NCBI GenBank assembly: GCA_963575745.1
Contig: CAUYUJ010011503.1
Coordinates: 378,501 to 442,500 of the forward strand
Direction: 5' to 3'
Source: Prorocentrum cordatum
Taxonomy: Eukaryota; Sar; Dinophyceae; Prorocentrales; Prorocentraceae
DNA: 64,000 nucleotides
Shown: positions 20,216 through 31,584 of the stretch, one piece after another
Layout of the letters: every line of letters starts with the position of its first letter
Numbering within the stretch: the first letter of the stretch is position 1
Notes under the pieces: model-generated
Seen by the model: only the letters and a program-made list of their open reading frames with translations
Databases searched by the model: none
Told to the model about the DNA's origin: nothing
Program-made: the position numbers and the translations under genes

Positions 20216-20380
20216 TACAGTCAACCCGTATTACAAGGACGCACGATCAGGATGCAAGGGCCTTGGAAGGCCGCTTCGAACCTTTCGAGCGGGGCGCGGA
20301 CAGCGAAAGTGGCCAAGGATGGGCGAATGGGGCAAGGATGCAAGGACTCCCCTGGGACTTTCTTGTGCGGGTTGACTGTA
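20216..20380 (+). mobile_element. Tc1/mariner-like MITE, copy 1 (165 bp)
   Basis: It starts TACAGTCAACCCGTATTAC and ends GTGCGGGTTGACTGTA, so the ends are inverted repeats bounded by TA. Internal words shared with the 34978 copy: GGGCCTTGG, TTTCGAGCGGGGCGCGG and GGCCAAGGATGGGC. TA at both edges is the target duplication expected for Tc1/mariner transposition. It has no coding capacity and would depend on a transposase encoded elsewhere. Confidence 0.8.
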
Positions 20381-21410
20381 AGACTCGGGTTCGGGGGACT
20401 CGGGTGGCCTGACGGGACCATCATGAAAATGACGAGACCCAATCTCAAATTTGACGCGAACTCCCGCTGCAAACATCCCATGAAACCTGGACCGTCAAAA
20501 TCCAGGACGCCCTCGACAAGACGCGTCGGCAAACCCGAGTTCCGGCGTACTCGAGTCTTACGTTTCCCCGATCCTGGTATACGCGCCGAGGGAGAGAGAG
20601 TTGCGTAGTGAGCGAATAACCAATCAGGACCGAGGTTCCTCCTCCTCCTTCTCTTTCCCTCTCCTCCTCCTCCTCCTCCTCCTCCTCCTCCTCTCTCGCC
20701 TACCTTGTCGTGATCCCTGGGCCTTCAGTTGGCAGTGGACCTAGGAGAAGCAACAGGATGTGATTCATGACGAGGATGAGGGCAATCTTGCGAAGTTAAG
20801 GGGAGCTGGAACTGAAAGACGGATCACTGTGCCACGAAAGAGGCTGCCGCATGGTTATCAAGAACTGTCCCGCTATTACCCCTCATCCAACTTCTCCTCC
20901 TGCTCCTCCTTGTTCTTCTCCTTCACATTTTCTTTCTCCTTGCGCTCACACTCGTTCCCCATTCCGTTTCTTCCATCGCTCCTCCTCCTCCTCCTCCTTT
21001 CCCTCGCGCTCCTCCTTTTCCTCCTCTTCCTTTTCCTGCTTATCCCCTCTTCTTTTCGCCGTGGAAAATCTCAAAGAAGACGAACCTCCTTTCGCCAATC
21101 GCCCTTCAGGTGGAAGGTCGCCGGCTTGAGCGCGCGGGAGCAGCGGCAAACCTGCCACACGAAAGAAAGCCGTTGAGGATGAGTGAGTGCGACGAGGACG
21201 AGGGACGAAACAAGGTCGACGTCGACGTCGAAGAGGACAAACGGGGTTGACGGAGGACGAGGGAGGAGAGTGAGGATGGGGAATCCGCCGACCCCTTGTG
21301 GGTCTCTAGGCGTGTGAGATAGTTTCCCCCCCCATATTCCCCTCCCCAGGGACCCCAACCAGAGATTTGACCCCCCCTCGGCTCGCCGACGACGAGCGCG
21401 TCACGGGGCT
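20381..21410. other. Unassigned, with pyrimidine-rich tracts
   Basis: CTC-type runs at 20640-20700 and 20880-21060. The remainder shows frames of at most 138 codons without recognised motifs. Confidence 0.5.
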
Positions 21411-22650
21411 TTTTTGGGGCCCGAAAGGGGCTCAAACCGAGCCAAGAAGGCCCCAAGACGCTTCCAAGACGGCCCACGAGGGCCCCGACACGTCAAAGGA
21501 GCGCTCCAAGACGCCCAAGATGGCCCCAAGACGAGCCAAGAGGCCTCCTAGACGGCCCAAGAGGTCCCCACGAGGCCCCAAGAGGCCCCAAGAGACCCCC
21601 AAGGTGAGTCCCAAGAGGGTCCCTAGACGCAAACATTTGCCCATTCTCTTCGTAAAACGTACGTTTTTCACGAATTCGCCTTCTGAGCTTTCCGATGCTC
21701 CCAGACGGCCCAAGAGGCCCCCAAGACCGCCCCAAGACGGCCCAATATGCTTCCAAGAGGGTCCCAAGATAGCCTAAGAGGGCCCCAACAAGACGGCCCA
21801 ACAGGCGTCCAAGACGGCCCAAGAGGGCGCCGAAGATGGCCCCAAGAGCGCTCCAGAAGCGTTCCAAGTGGCCTCCAAGAGAGCTCAATATGGTCCCAGA
21901 CGGTCCGGAAGCGATCAAAAACACAGAAGATGGCCCCCAGACGGCCCAAGATGCCCCCAAGAGGCCCCAAGAGGCATCCAAAATGCGCCCCAAAAGGGCC
22001 TCTAGACGCAAACAGTTGGCCCGTTCTCTTCGTAAAAACGTATATGTTTCACACATTCGCCTTTTGGGCTTTCCGACGCTCCCAGACGGCCCAAGAGGCC
22101 CCCCAAACCGCACCAAAACGGCCCAAGACGCCTCCAAGAGGGCCCCAAGGCAGCCCAAGAGGGCGCCAAGACGGATCAAGAGGCGCCGAAGACGGCCCAA
22201 GAGAGCCCCGAAGACGGCCCCAAGAGCGCTCCAGGAGCGCTCCAAGTGGCCTCCAAGAGAGCCCAACATGGTCCCACACGGTCCAAGAACGATCGAGGAC
22301 ACCCGGGATGGCCTCCAGCTGGCCCAAGACGCCCCCAAGGGGCCTCCAAGATGCGTCCCAAGAGGGTCCCTAGACGCAAAAAATGCGCATTTCCTTCGTA
22401 AGCCATATATGTTCCACAAATTCGCCTCGTGGGCTTTCCGACGCTCCAAGACGGCCCAAGAGGCCCCGAAGACCTCCCCAAGACGGCCCAGGAGGCCCCC
22501 AAAACGGCCCCACGACGGCCCAAGATGGCCCCAAGACGGCCCAAGAGGTCCCCAAGACGGCCCAATAAGGCTCCAAGACGGCACCAAGAGGGGCCCAAGA
22601 GGGCAACGAAACATTCAAAAACCCAGGAGGCCCCCCAAAGACCCCCAGAC
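21411..22650 (+). repeat. CCAAGACGGCCC-type array with three higher-order units
   Basis: Most of the segment is built from short variants of CCAAGACGGCCCAAGAGGCC. A distinct block occurs three times: near 21622, 22003 and 22370, starting TAGACGCAAA, containing TTCTTCGTAA-like and AATTCGCCTT-like words, and ending GGGCTTTCCGACGCTCC. The spacing is about 380 and 367 bp, so the array has a higher-order period. The long frames (Pro/Arg/Lys-rich on plus, Leu/Gly/Trp/Ser-rich on minus) follow from the 3-divisible short period. Confidence 0.85.
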
Positions 22651-23330
22651 GCTTCCGTATTGCGAGCCGCCAAGCCAACTGCAATGCACTCCGCGCGTGC
22701 AGCCTTGCTCTTCTTCGCGACGTGCTCGCTATCATGCTCGGCGATAATGTGTTGCTGCCGCGCGAACTGTTTCGTGCGCGCTGCGAACGTCAACGGCCTC
22801 TTCACCCGTTTCGACTCATCTGCCACATTTTTCGCGGCGATGCCTCGCTGATCACAGCTTCCGCACGCTACTCTTGCTCCTTTCGAAAAGGCCGACCTCC
22901 CAAAAGGACACCCCACGCCCGGGTGCACAGCGCGCAAGGCGTTCGCAAAACACGCCCCAGACCACCGGCATCACGCAAACATTTTGACCCCTTACGTATC
23001 TGCCACCGCACGCGCGCGACACAACACCCTCATACAAGACGCCGCTGGCCAGAAACTCCTGGCCTCGCAACACTCGCAGAAGGGGTCGGCGGATGTGGCG
23101 TAAGCCAGTAGAACCCACGTCCGGAAGTGACGTGTTGCCGGAGGCAGGTCCGCGGATGCTGTAATGCAATGGATCCAATGTGTCCAATGCTTGCATAATT
23201 CCTACATGTTGTATCATGTTACATTATTATGTGTCCCCCCCTACCCCCCCCTGGAGTCGCGCCACTTCCATCGACCCTCAGGAGGAGTGCCCCTTCTGGG
23301 CCTCAAAATCTAGAAAAACATATGGAAAAC
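22651..23330. other. Unassigned spacer
   Basis: Frames of 120-130 codons on both strands without recognisable motifs. Confidence 0.45.
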
Positions 23331-24050
23331 CGATGATTTGGGCACCTTGAGCCTTTTGGGGATCCAAGAGGGCGTGAAGACGGTTCAAGATGGTGTCAAG
23401 ACGGGACAAGACGGCCCCAAGACGGCCCAAGATGGCCCCAATAGGGCCCACAAAGCCCCAAAGATTGCCCAAGAGGGCCCTCAGAGCGCCCACCAGAACG
23501 CCGCCAGAGGCCAAATACATCGATTTCCCTCAAGTTTTTTCAAAGAATTTCGCTTTCTCGCCTTTCCCGGCTCTCAGAGGCCCATGACGGCCCTAGCAGC
23601 CTCCAAAATGGCCCCAAGACAGCCCAAGCAGCACCCAAGGGGGCCCCAAGACGGCCCAAAGAGGCCCCCAAGACGATCCAAGAGGCCTCCAAGACGGCCC
23701 AAGAGCACCCCAAGATGGCCCAAGACGACCCCAAGAGGGCCCCAAGGCGGCCGCGAGCGGCCCCCAAGAAGTCCCCCGAAGGGGCCAAACGGCTCCAAGC
23801 GTCCGCAGACGGCCCAAGACGCCCCCAAGAGGCCCCCCGAAAGACCCGGGAAGCCCCGAAGAAGCCTCCATGACCCCCCCAAAAGATTCCGAAATAGCGC
23901 CCCAAAACGGCCCAAGACGCCCCCCAAAAAAAACCCAAGAGGCTTTCAGGGGTTCTCAAATGCGCCCGAGAAGCCTTCCAAAAGCCGGCAGAAGTCCCTG
24001 AAAGGGACCCAAGGAGCTCCCAACTCACCACTCCAGGACGTTTCCATATG
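23331..24050 (+). repeat. CCAAGACGGCCC-type array, second block
   Basis: Same short-period repeat as 21411-22650, without the TAGACGCAAA block. The 440-codon plus-strand frame over it is a by-product. Confidence 0.85.
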
Positions 24051-25790
24051 GATGCCTCGACGATTGCAGGACGGCGCGGCAGACCACCGCAGAAGACGAC
24101 AGGAAACGCCACCGCAGAGGACTACAGGAGACGGCATGCCATTCAAGCCAACATCTGTTTTTCAGGAGATCCACGCGGCATCAGCGACCTCGCAGTCTCT
24201 GCGCCTGAATGGGACAAACATGTTTGCCCTGTGTGCCGTCGGGCAGGCTCAGCGCTCCGCTGCTGGTGGCGACTTTGCGCAACGCGACAGGGCTCGGGCA
24301 GCGGGAATGATTCGCACGCAGCGGGGCTCTAGCGATAAGGCTCCGCGCGGCTACGCAGGCGGCTGGCTGGGCGTACCGCGGTGGGGCGCCTGGTCACGCG
24401 GGGTCAGGCTGCTCCACCGCGAGAATCCCCCAGGAGGCTTCCAAAAAGCCCCACAACGGCTGGACTGTACGTGCTCCGGACGTGCACCCCGCGAAGCGAG
24501 AGGAATCAATTGGAAAATGCAATGGGGCGACGCGGCGAACCAGGCAAACCCTCAGCCGCCCTCAAGGGTCATGGCAAGAGCGGTCAACTCCGAATCGAAA
24601 AATCGGATCGAATCGGATCCGGCATACATCGAATCCTGTCGGCCGCGCCAAGATGCATAGGAACGCCATGCAAGCATCGGGATACGCGTGGGATTGTCGA
24701 GGGATCGGAACCGACGCCGGCTAAGCTGGCCCCGATCGATTTCGAATCGGATCGAACGGATCGACATTCAAAATGGGCTGTGCAACTGGCACGCCATCAA
24801 TAAGGCACGGAAAAAACACGCACTAGGCCCAACAACAAATGTCGACCAACACCGGCACCTGCCGCTGCTGGGCAGGCGACCCTTTTGCCTCACGTGGACG
24901 ACATCCGCGCCGACGCCGACAACGAGTCCTGCTCAAAAGCGACAGGAACTGCTGCCGATCTTCGCGTTCATCCTTTCCGCATCCATCGATTGTACCGATC
25001 CAGTGCCCCTGAACCGGGCAATGTTCCTGGGCGGGAGGGGCTTTCGGAGCCCTACCGGCGATGGGCGATTCGGTGTCGATGCATATTCCCCTGAGCCTAG
25101 CCGGGGAGAGGGGTTCTAGAGCAGATCCAAGGAATCCGCGCGGAGCGCCACAAATTTATGTTTATGGTGATTTTTCTCCTTCGACATCAGCCCATCTCCC
25201 CCCGCGTCGCTGACCCGTGGCTTCCGGGCCAAACCCCGGATCCCCAGCGGCCCCCCGGGACAATCGACGAGGCCCCGTGCCCCGCCCTCGGCGCAGCTTT
25301 CGCGCCGCCGGGAACCGGCGAGAGAACACCCGAAACCCTTGAACTGCACCGCAATGTGCCCCTGGCCCGATCAACGTTCTTCCCTTCCCGTACCCATTTC
25401 GATCGTGCTATTCTGGCAGGACTTCGGTACAATTGCCAGGGGGCCTGTGCGAAACCATGGTTTCGCGAAAAAAAAAGCCGCCTGACCGAAAACTGAAACA
25501 ATTCCGGCGCAACAGAAAAATACTTTTTCCCGCGTGCAGGTGACGCCCTTGTCGCTGTGGCTTCTTCAGAACGCGATCTTTATAATTACCGTTTGGGGAA
25601 AAACATAACCGCGCGCCGCAAGCCTCAATGTTCCTTGCCGTCGACCGCATGTCGCAAACAGAAGCAACAACTACTTGCCGCTTGCCGCGCCACCAGCGTC
25701 GCCCCCCCCCCCCCCCCCCCGCGTGAACCGTCCAAGCCAACGTCATGCTGCAAACATCCCTCCACTCCCCTCCCAAGTGGGTCGCGTATG
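24051..25790. other. Unassigned; contains dispersed-repeat segments
   Basis: A short duplication CCACCGCAGAAGACGACAGG / CCACCGCAGAGGACTACAGG lies at 24085-24135. 24580-24640 and 24730-24790 contain GAATCGGATCGAA words that also cluster at 61490-61610. No gene recognised. Confidence 0.4.
24805..24957 (+). repeat. Dispersed repeat, copy 1 (about 150 bp)
   Basis: Shares CACGGAAAAA, CCCAACAACAAATGTCG, CCAACACCGGCACC, GCCGCTGCTGGGCAGGCG and GTCCTGCTCAAAA, in the same order and spacing, with 42569-42720. Confidence 0.7.
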
Positions 25791-26060
25791 CCTAGAGGGC
25801 GTCATAACGCCGGTCATTTCGGGGGGAATGGGATGCCCGCTCGTCCAGATCTGAACGGCGTTATGGCGCCGACCTGCCCCCTCCTTCGCCCTGGGGGGTC
25901 ACAGAAGCTCATCAGAGTGCGCCGTAACGCGCGCTGCGCCGGGCTGGATCGTGAAAGTTTCTCTCACGTCCAAGCGGCGCTATGGCGCCTCCCGTAATTT
26001 GATCCCTTTACCAAAAAAGGATCGCGGAGGCTTAGCGCCGTAACGCAGGCCACTCGGGAC

Positions 26061-26147
<87 letters not shown>

Positions 26148-26345
26148 CTTCCTCTCCTTCCTATCTTCTTCGTTTTTTTTTTTGTTTTGTTCTTCGTCTT
26201 TTTTTCCGACCAAGTCCGAGCGGCGGCGTGGCGATGACCTTCCTCCCTGGGTCGCCAAGGCGCGGGTCGAGTCTTGACGCCGACTGTTCTGGGCGGGATC
26301 GGGGGCCGTTCTTACCCCATCCATCCGGCGTTATGACGCCGACTT
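25791..26345 (+). repeat. Tandem repeat with palindromic GGCGTTATGGCGCC core, split by poly(T)
   Basis: GGGCGTCATAACGCCGG (25797), GGCGTTATGGCGCCGAC (25858), GCGCCGTAACGCGC (25919), GGCGCTATGGCGCC (25975), GCGCCGTAACGC (26034), and after the poly(T), GGCGGCGTGGCGATGACC (26221), TTGACGCCGAC (26276) and GGCGTTATGACGCCGAC (26328). The spacing is 51-63 bp, and the core is close to self-complementary. Confidence 0.75.
26062..26147. repeat. 86-nt poly(T)
   Basis: Uninterrupted T from 26062 to 26147, followed by a T-rich stretch to about 26205. It sits inside the palindromic tandem repeat. Confidence 0.95.
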
Positions 26346-26408
26346 CCGCCTCCTCCTCCTCTTCCTCCTCAGCCTCCTTTTCCTAGACATTTCAAGGTTT
26401 CGATTTTT

Positions 26409-27177
26409 TTGCACCCTTTCGACCAGCGCACATGGAAGTTGCGCAGCTGGTCCGAACCAAACTTTCATACGAACTCGCCCATGTCAGGAGGAGCCCGCGG
26501 CGGTGTGAGAGGAAAGCGGTGCCAGACCTGGGTCTGCAGTGATTCCCGCTGTCGGTATGGCGGCTTCCTGTGGCGCACAGATTGTCGCGAGTGCGGGAAC
26601 GGGAAAGTCCACGGACGAGGTGCCGGCGTTCGCTGAAACCCCTCAGGTGTGAGAGCAACCTGCTGATCTCGGCTCGAAGTCCCTCCAGGGCTTCCTCGGC
26701 CGAGGGGCGCGCAAGCGGAAGCATATCGATTCATGCATGGCCTGAGTCGATGGGGCAGAGGCCGCCCCCGAGGCAGCCAAGAAGTCAGCCGACGACCTCC
26801 GTTCTCAGCTCGCAGCGCACGAAGATCACCTCAAGAAGACCAAGTCCGCCATCGTCGCCAAACAGGCGAAGTCGGTCGCCCCTAGTCAAGACTCCATCGG
26901 TCACGACGTCGCCAGAGGGATCGAGCTGCTGGAGAATTTCGGCAAGATGCTGCAGGCAGCGGGCTCGCACTTCGGCGCGGACATGGCAGGGGTCCCCCAG
27001 GCCACTGCGGCCAAGCTTCGGGAGCAGGAGGACAAGGCTGCAGCGGGCGCTCGGGCCCCTGAGCCTGGTCCCGCTGGCGCTGCTGGCGATGGCGATGCTG
27101 GCTCCGATGACGGTGAAGGAGGACTCTCAGGAGGCATGGCCTTCGATTCCAAAATCGAGCTTGATGCTGAAGGCTGA
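26409..27177 (+). pseudogene. Retroelement ORF1-like relic: zinc finger and coiled coil, frameshifted
   Basis: The frame at 26409-26636 contains TWVCSDSRCRYGGFLWRTDC followed by RECG, which fits a RanBP2-type zinc finger (W-x-C-x4-C, then a C-x2-C pair). In the frame ending at the stop at 27175-27177, from about 26743, an Ala/Lys/Glu-rich helical stretch follows (KKSADDLRSQLAAHEDHLKK, then GIELLENFGKMLQAAG, then an acidic Gly-rich tail). A stop separates the two parts, so at least one frameshift is needed. Such architecture is common for ORF1-type proteins of dinoflagellate LINEs, but no RT is attached here. Confidence 0.4.
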
Positions 27178-27598
27178 CGTGCTGGCCGGGGGCCGCGGCC
27201 GCCCGGCAGGGCCAGCCAGGCGGCGGCGGCGCCGCCTCTCTGCGCTGGCGGCGGCGGCGGGCAGGCCACTGGCGCTCCGACGCGCGCCGCGGGGCATCGC
27301 TGGCCGGCCTGCCGGTTCTCGAAGTTGGCAGCCTCGCAAGTGCAGCGCCATTCCGGGCGGCGCGCCTGCGGCGGCTGCCCGTCGCCGCGCTGCGCGCCCC
27401 CAGTGCCGAGGAGGCTGCGCAGAAGGTCCGCCGCCAGCTGCGGGTTGGCCTGGCGGCCCCGTCGGCCGGGGGGCCGGACGAGCTGCCATTCCATGGCGCG
27501 GAGGGGCGGGACGAAGGTGCGGAATGGGAAGGGGGAAGAGCGGGTGAAAAGGGAGGCGGCCTGGGCAGCCGGCCGCTCTCGGCTGCTCGCGATCTCCC

Positions 27599-27695
27599 TC
27601 TCCTCCTCCTCCTCCTCCTCCTCCTCTTCCTCCTCTTCCTCTCCGTCCTCCTCCTCCTCCTCCTCCTCCTCCTCCTCCTCTCCTCCTCCCCCCCT
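27599..27695 (+). repeat. (CTC)n microsatellite
   Basis: Interrupted CTC repeats, about 97 bp. It makes poly-Ser and poly-Arg/Glu frames on opposite strands. Confidence 0.9.
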
Positions 27696-30136
27696 TCCTC
27701 GTCGCCACCGCCTCCATGGGAGAGCCAATTCTGCCGGCCGTCCACCTTGCGTCGGCCAGGTGGGGCGGGGGAGAGGGGCCACCTGAACATGCCCTCGGCG
27801 ATCAGTCTCCAGGGAGATGGTTTGTTTGTTCGTTTATTTGTTTATTTGTGCGCGTGTGCGCGCCCAATCAAGGTTGTCAAAAGGTGGATGCGGACGATGG
27901 TGAGGGAAACGTGACTTCGTTCTCGAGCGATTTGGGTGGTTGGCCCCTCACCACAAAGGCACATCTCCGCGGACAATCGCGCCCCCACGCAGTCGACCGG
28001 GTGAAGAGGAGGAGGGGGATGAAGAGTGAGCATGGGGAGGTGGGAATGCGAATGTGGCAACAAAATGCTGGGGGGAGGAGGTAGGGAGCCGGAGGGGAGC
28101 ATACTCCTCTTCCAAACCGCCAACCTCCTGACACCCCACCGCTTGGACTTTCCGCCGTCTTTCCTCCTGCCTCCTCCATCCTCTCTCCTCATCGTCCGCC
28201 TCCCTCCCCTCCCTTCCCCTCCACTCCCCTTCCTTCGCTTTCCTCGTATCCTTTTCTCCTCCTTTCCTTGACCTCCTGGTCTTCTTTTCGCTCCTATCTC
28301 ACCTCCTTGCCCCCTATCCTGGGTCCTCCTCCGGTGCGTCGCTCCCCTCCATGATCCCTGTAACAAAACAAACGCTGGCCTTGCCCAGATCGTAGCATGT
28401 CGTCCACTCAGGACGCTTGTGTGTGCAACCGTCACTGCCCGGGGCAAACTCATTCATCTCCTGGGCGAATGATGAGACATGGGGGAGGCGTAGGACAGGG
28501 CGGACACGATGAGGCAGAAATGAACTATAAGTGGTGCAGCGGACGAGGACCATGATTGTTGGGGAATAAAACGAAGGCAGGTAGGGACAGCATATGTAGT
28601 AGGAATAATACTGCAGTTCTAGTAAATGGTTTCGCTGTACTGCTCACAGTGGCATTCGCGTTAGTTAGAGCAATCGTGCTATATGTGGTGCCAACATTAG
28701 TGGAACAACCGTCGTATAGGTAGTAGCGGTAACTGGCTGCTGAGGTCGTGGTGTAGTGCAACGTGGAAACAGTGCCAGAACCAATTGTGTCATTCTTGAT
28801 TGCGCAATCAACTGAGACACGTACCATGCGGCATTACAACTTGCAACCGCGCGATTGACATATCGCTTTCTTTCCAGCGTCGATGTGGACAACGCGTACA
28901 AAGAGGAAGCGGCAAAAAGGAAGATAACGCCAACGCCTGACTGCCGTCGCAAGTGTGCGGCCAAACCGGGGGACATCGGACATCCCAAGCATGCCGGAAC
29001 TACATAAGGGGGGGAACTGGTTCAGTGGGGAGCATCGGCTTCGAAACGGCGACGCCTATTCGCTCCAAGCGTTGCCCCCGAAGGGGGGCAACAAGGCGGC
29101 GCGGTTGCCAAAGCTGGCTGCCACCGCTCCGCGCCTAGGGTCGCGGCCTGTCCAGCCCATTGCTGCGGCAAAAGACGCGCCCGAACAGAAACCGCTGGCT
29201 CACTACACATGGAACCATACGTTTGCTCAGTCGCACATCTGCGCACACGTTTCAATCATCGACGCGACCGAGGGAGAGCCCCCCCCCTCCCCTCCGAAAA
29301 ATCGCACCCCCCCGTCCTTATCCTCCTTCTGCGATCCTCCTCCTCATTCTGCCACCCCTCCTTCGCCTGCTCACCCCGCGTCGGCGTCGTCGTCGTCCTC
29401 CTCCTCCTTCTCCTCCTCCTCCTCCCCACCATCACCATTATTATTGTTTGGTTCGCTGCCCTGTGTTGTCTAGAGGTCTGCTAGCTATCTAGAGCGTCCC
29501 CAGATTATCTTCACAACCGCCATCATCGGCGTCCCTGTGACTGTCCGTGCATCGTGGGGTGCATCGTGAGATACCTGTCGAGACGAGAGGATGGGCGCAG
29601 GGATGATACGGGGGCGCGACGGGGATGGGCGCGAGGACGCAAAGGGGGATGATTCGGGGGACGCCGCGCGGAGGCCACAACACTGGCAGCAAACCTTGCA
29701 ACATTATTATCCTCGTCTTCCTCATCCTCATCCTTATCCTCGTCCCGTCATGGTCCACGTTCCCGCCGTCGTTGTCGTTGCCCTCATCCTGCTCCTCCTC
29801 GAATATTCGCATATCGCCACCTCCTCCGGAGACTCATCTGGAAACATGCACAATCCACTCTGGAAAATCTGCCGACCCTGTCGGCGTGTGTGAGGCTCTT
29901 CCGTTTGAGTCATTGTCGTCGTCGTCGTCGTCTTCGTCGTCGTCGTCGTCACCGCTCCCCCCTCGTCAAACGCCCCAGTCGAAGAGAAATCGAGCAACGT
30001 CGCAATCGAGTCGAAAGGAAGCCCCTTCCTTTCGACCCCTTCCCCGTCAGGGTGTGGGCGGGGTCCTTGGGTTGTGGCCCCCCGACCGTAGGAGAGCACC
30101 CCTCCCTGGGAGAAGATTTCCATTTCTCGAAGATCT
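27696..30136. other. Unassigned; pyrimidine-rich patches
   Basis: A GTTT-rich patch lies at 27820-27850, CTCC-rich stretches at 28140-28310 and 29280-29440, and a GTC/TCG microsatellite at 29910-29950. Frames in between reach at most about 220 codons and none is recognised. Confidence 0.5.
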
Positions 30137-30335
30137 TCTGACCCGGGTCACTCCAGACCGGGTCAGTCAGGCCTTCCAGAATCCTGCAAGCAAGATCCTG
30201 CGCCCAAACCCAAATTCCTGCAGGATCCTGTGCCAAAGCCCGGGTCAATGCGACCCTGGGCCTGCAGGATTTTGCAAGATCGGGCGCTCTGGCTGACCCC
30301 CGTTCGCAATGACCCCCGTCTCAAGGCTCCCGACC
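30137..30335 (+). repeat. Dispersed GGGTCA/CAGGATCC repeat, copy 2
   Basis: 30261-30335 (CCTGCAGGATTTTGCAAGAT to GGCTCCCGACC) matches 8376-8448 closely. Upstream, ACCCGGGTCA, CCAGAATCCTGCAAGCAAG and ATTCCTGCAGGATCCTG words recur irregularly. Confidence 0.7.
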
Positions 30336-30469
30336 TTCGATCCCTTGCCTCCCAGACGCCTCGGGCTCCCCCTTCAGGATCGACGGCGCCAGCCGCAGGG
30401 CCTTTTCACCATGATCCGCCGCTTCGGCGCGTGAATTTTTGAGAGGGCGTGGGCTTGAGCTTCGCTGAG

Positions 30470-31200
30470 GCTCCGCCCCTGAAGGGGGGGAGGCCGTGCA
30501 GCTATCGTGCAGCGCCTTCCGGGGGGACCCTGTCCGCTCTGGGAGGGCAAAGGGCGAACTCTCGATTGGGGGGGGCGTGCAGCGCTCGTGCCGCGCTTTC
30601 CGGGGGGGCCTTGTCCGCTCTGGGGGAAGGAGTGGGGGGAGCGCTCTGGGAAGGGTGTGTGTGTGTGTGTGTGTATGTGTGTATGTGTGTATGTGTGTGT
30701 ATGTGTGTGTGTATGTGTGTGTATGTGTGTGTGTGTGTGTTTGTGCAGCGCTTTCTGCGGGGGGACCCTGCGGTCCGCTCTGGGACAGGGGGGGCGTGCA
30801 GCGCTTTCCGGGGGGACCCTGTCCGCTCTGGGAAAGGGGGAGGAGGGGCGCTCTGGGACAGGGGGGGGGGCGTGGGGGCGTGAAGCGCTTTTCGAGAGGG
30901 ACCCTGTCCGCTCTGGAAGGGGGGGGGGGGGTCCGCTCTGGGAAGAGGGGGGAGGGGGGGGAGCGTGCAGCGCTTTCCGGGGGGACCCTGTCCGCTCTGG
31001 GAGTGGAGGGGGCTCGCTCTGGGACGGGGGGGGAGGAGCGTGCAGCGCTTGCTCAGGGGGGCGGGAGGGGGGGATACTCTGGGAGGGCAAAGGGGAAGAG
31101 CGTGCAACGCTTCCTGGGGCGGACCCTTTCCGCTCTTGGAGGGGGTGGGGTCGCTTTGAGAAGGGGGGCGGGGCCGTGCAGCGCTTTCCGAAAAGACCCT
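30470..31200 (+). repeat. GC-rich minisatellite
   Basis: About 14 irregular units of 45-75 bp built on CGTGCAGCGCTTTCCGGGGG and GACCCTGTCCGCTCTGGGA, separated by G-runs. ORFs of about 300 codons on both strands are by-products. The G-runs could favour G-quadruplexes. Confidence 0.9.
30653..30745 (+). repeat. (GT)n microsatellite
   Basis: Alternating GT with ATGT interruptions inside the minisatellite; about 90 bp. Confidence 0.95.
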
Positions 31201-31580
31201 GTCCGCTGGGGGAGCCGCGACGCCGCCGCCGTCGTCGTTCGCTCTCGAAAACCGTTGCCAATCATCGATCCTTTGTCTCGCATCGTTGGCCGGCCATTAT
31301 CGGCGTCATCTCCCAGTCTCCCACGCATGCAGGACGCCCCGGATCGGCGGCACTGGCAAAAGGCCATTACGACATAACTGCCTATACGACCACCCTTCGG
31401 GTGATAAGGAGGTCGGGGGAAGGAACGAAAACCCACTGACAACAAGTGCGATGACTGTGATGACGATGAGATGGCAACATTGCACGATGACGCTCACACA
31501 GAGAGTGAATAATGGTGACTGTAACAAAGGCGACACAGCCGCGATGGAGCTCACACCACGCAAATGCGACCTCACATTCG
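31201..31580. other. Unassigned; holds one copy of a short dispersed motif
   Basis: 31336-31377 (CCCCGGATCGGCGGCACTGG then CAAAAGGCCATTACGA) is nearly repeated at 34579-34620. Otherwise nothing recognised. Confidence 0.5.
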
Positions 31581-31584
31581 ACTC

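Noticed and set aside
21493-22614. 373-codon minus frame rich in Leu-Gly-Ala-Ser-Trp
   Set aside because: It is the complement of the CCAAGACGGCCC array; composition and period follow the DNA repeat and no domain is visible.
26570-27547. 325-codon plus frame rich in Arg/Ser/Ala
   Set aside because: It is out of phase with the coiled-coil and zinc-finger frames and looks like a shadow of GC-rich coding-like DNA.
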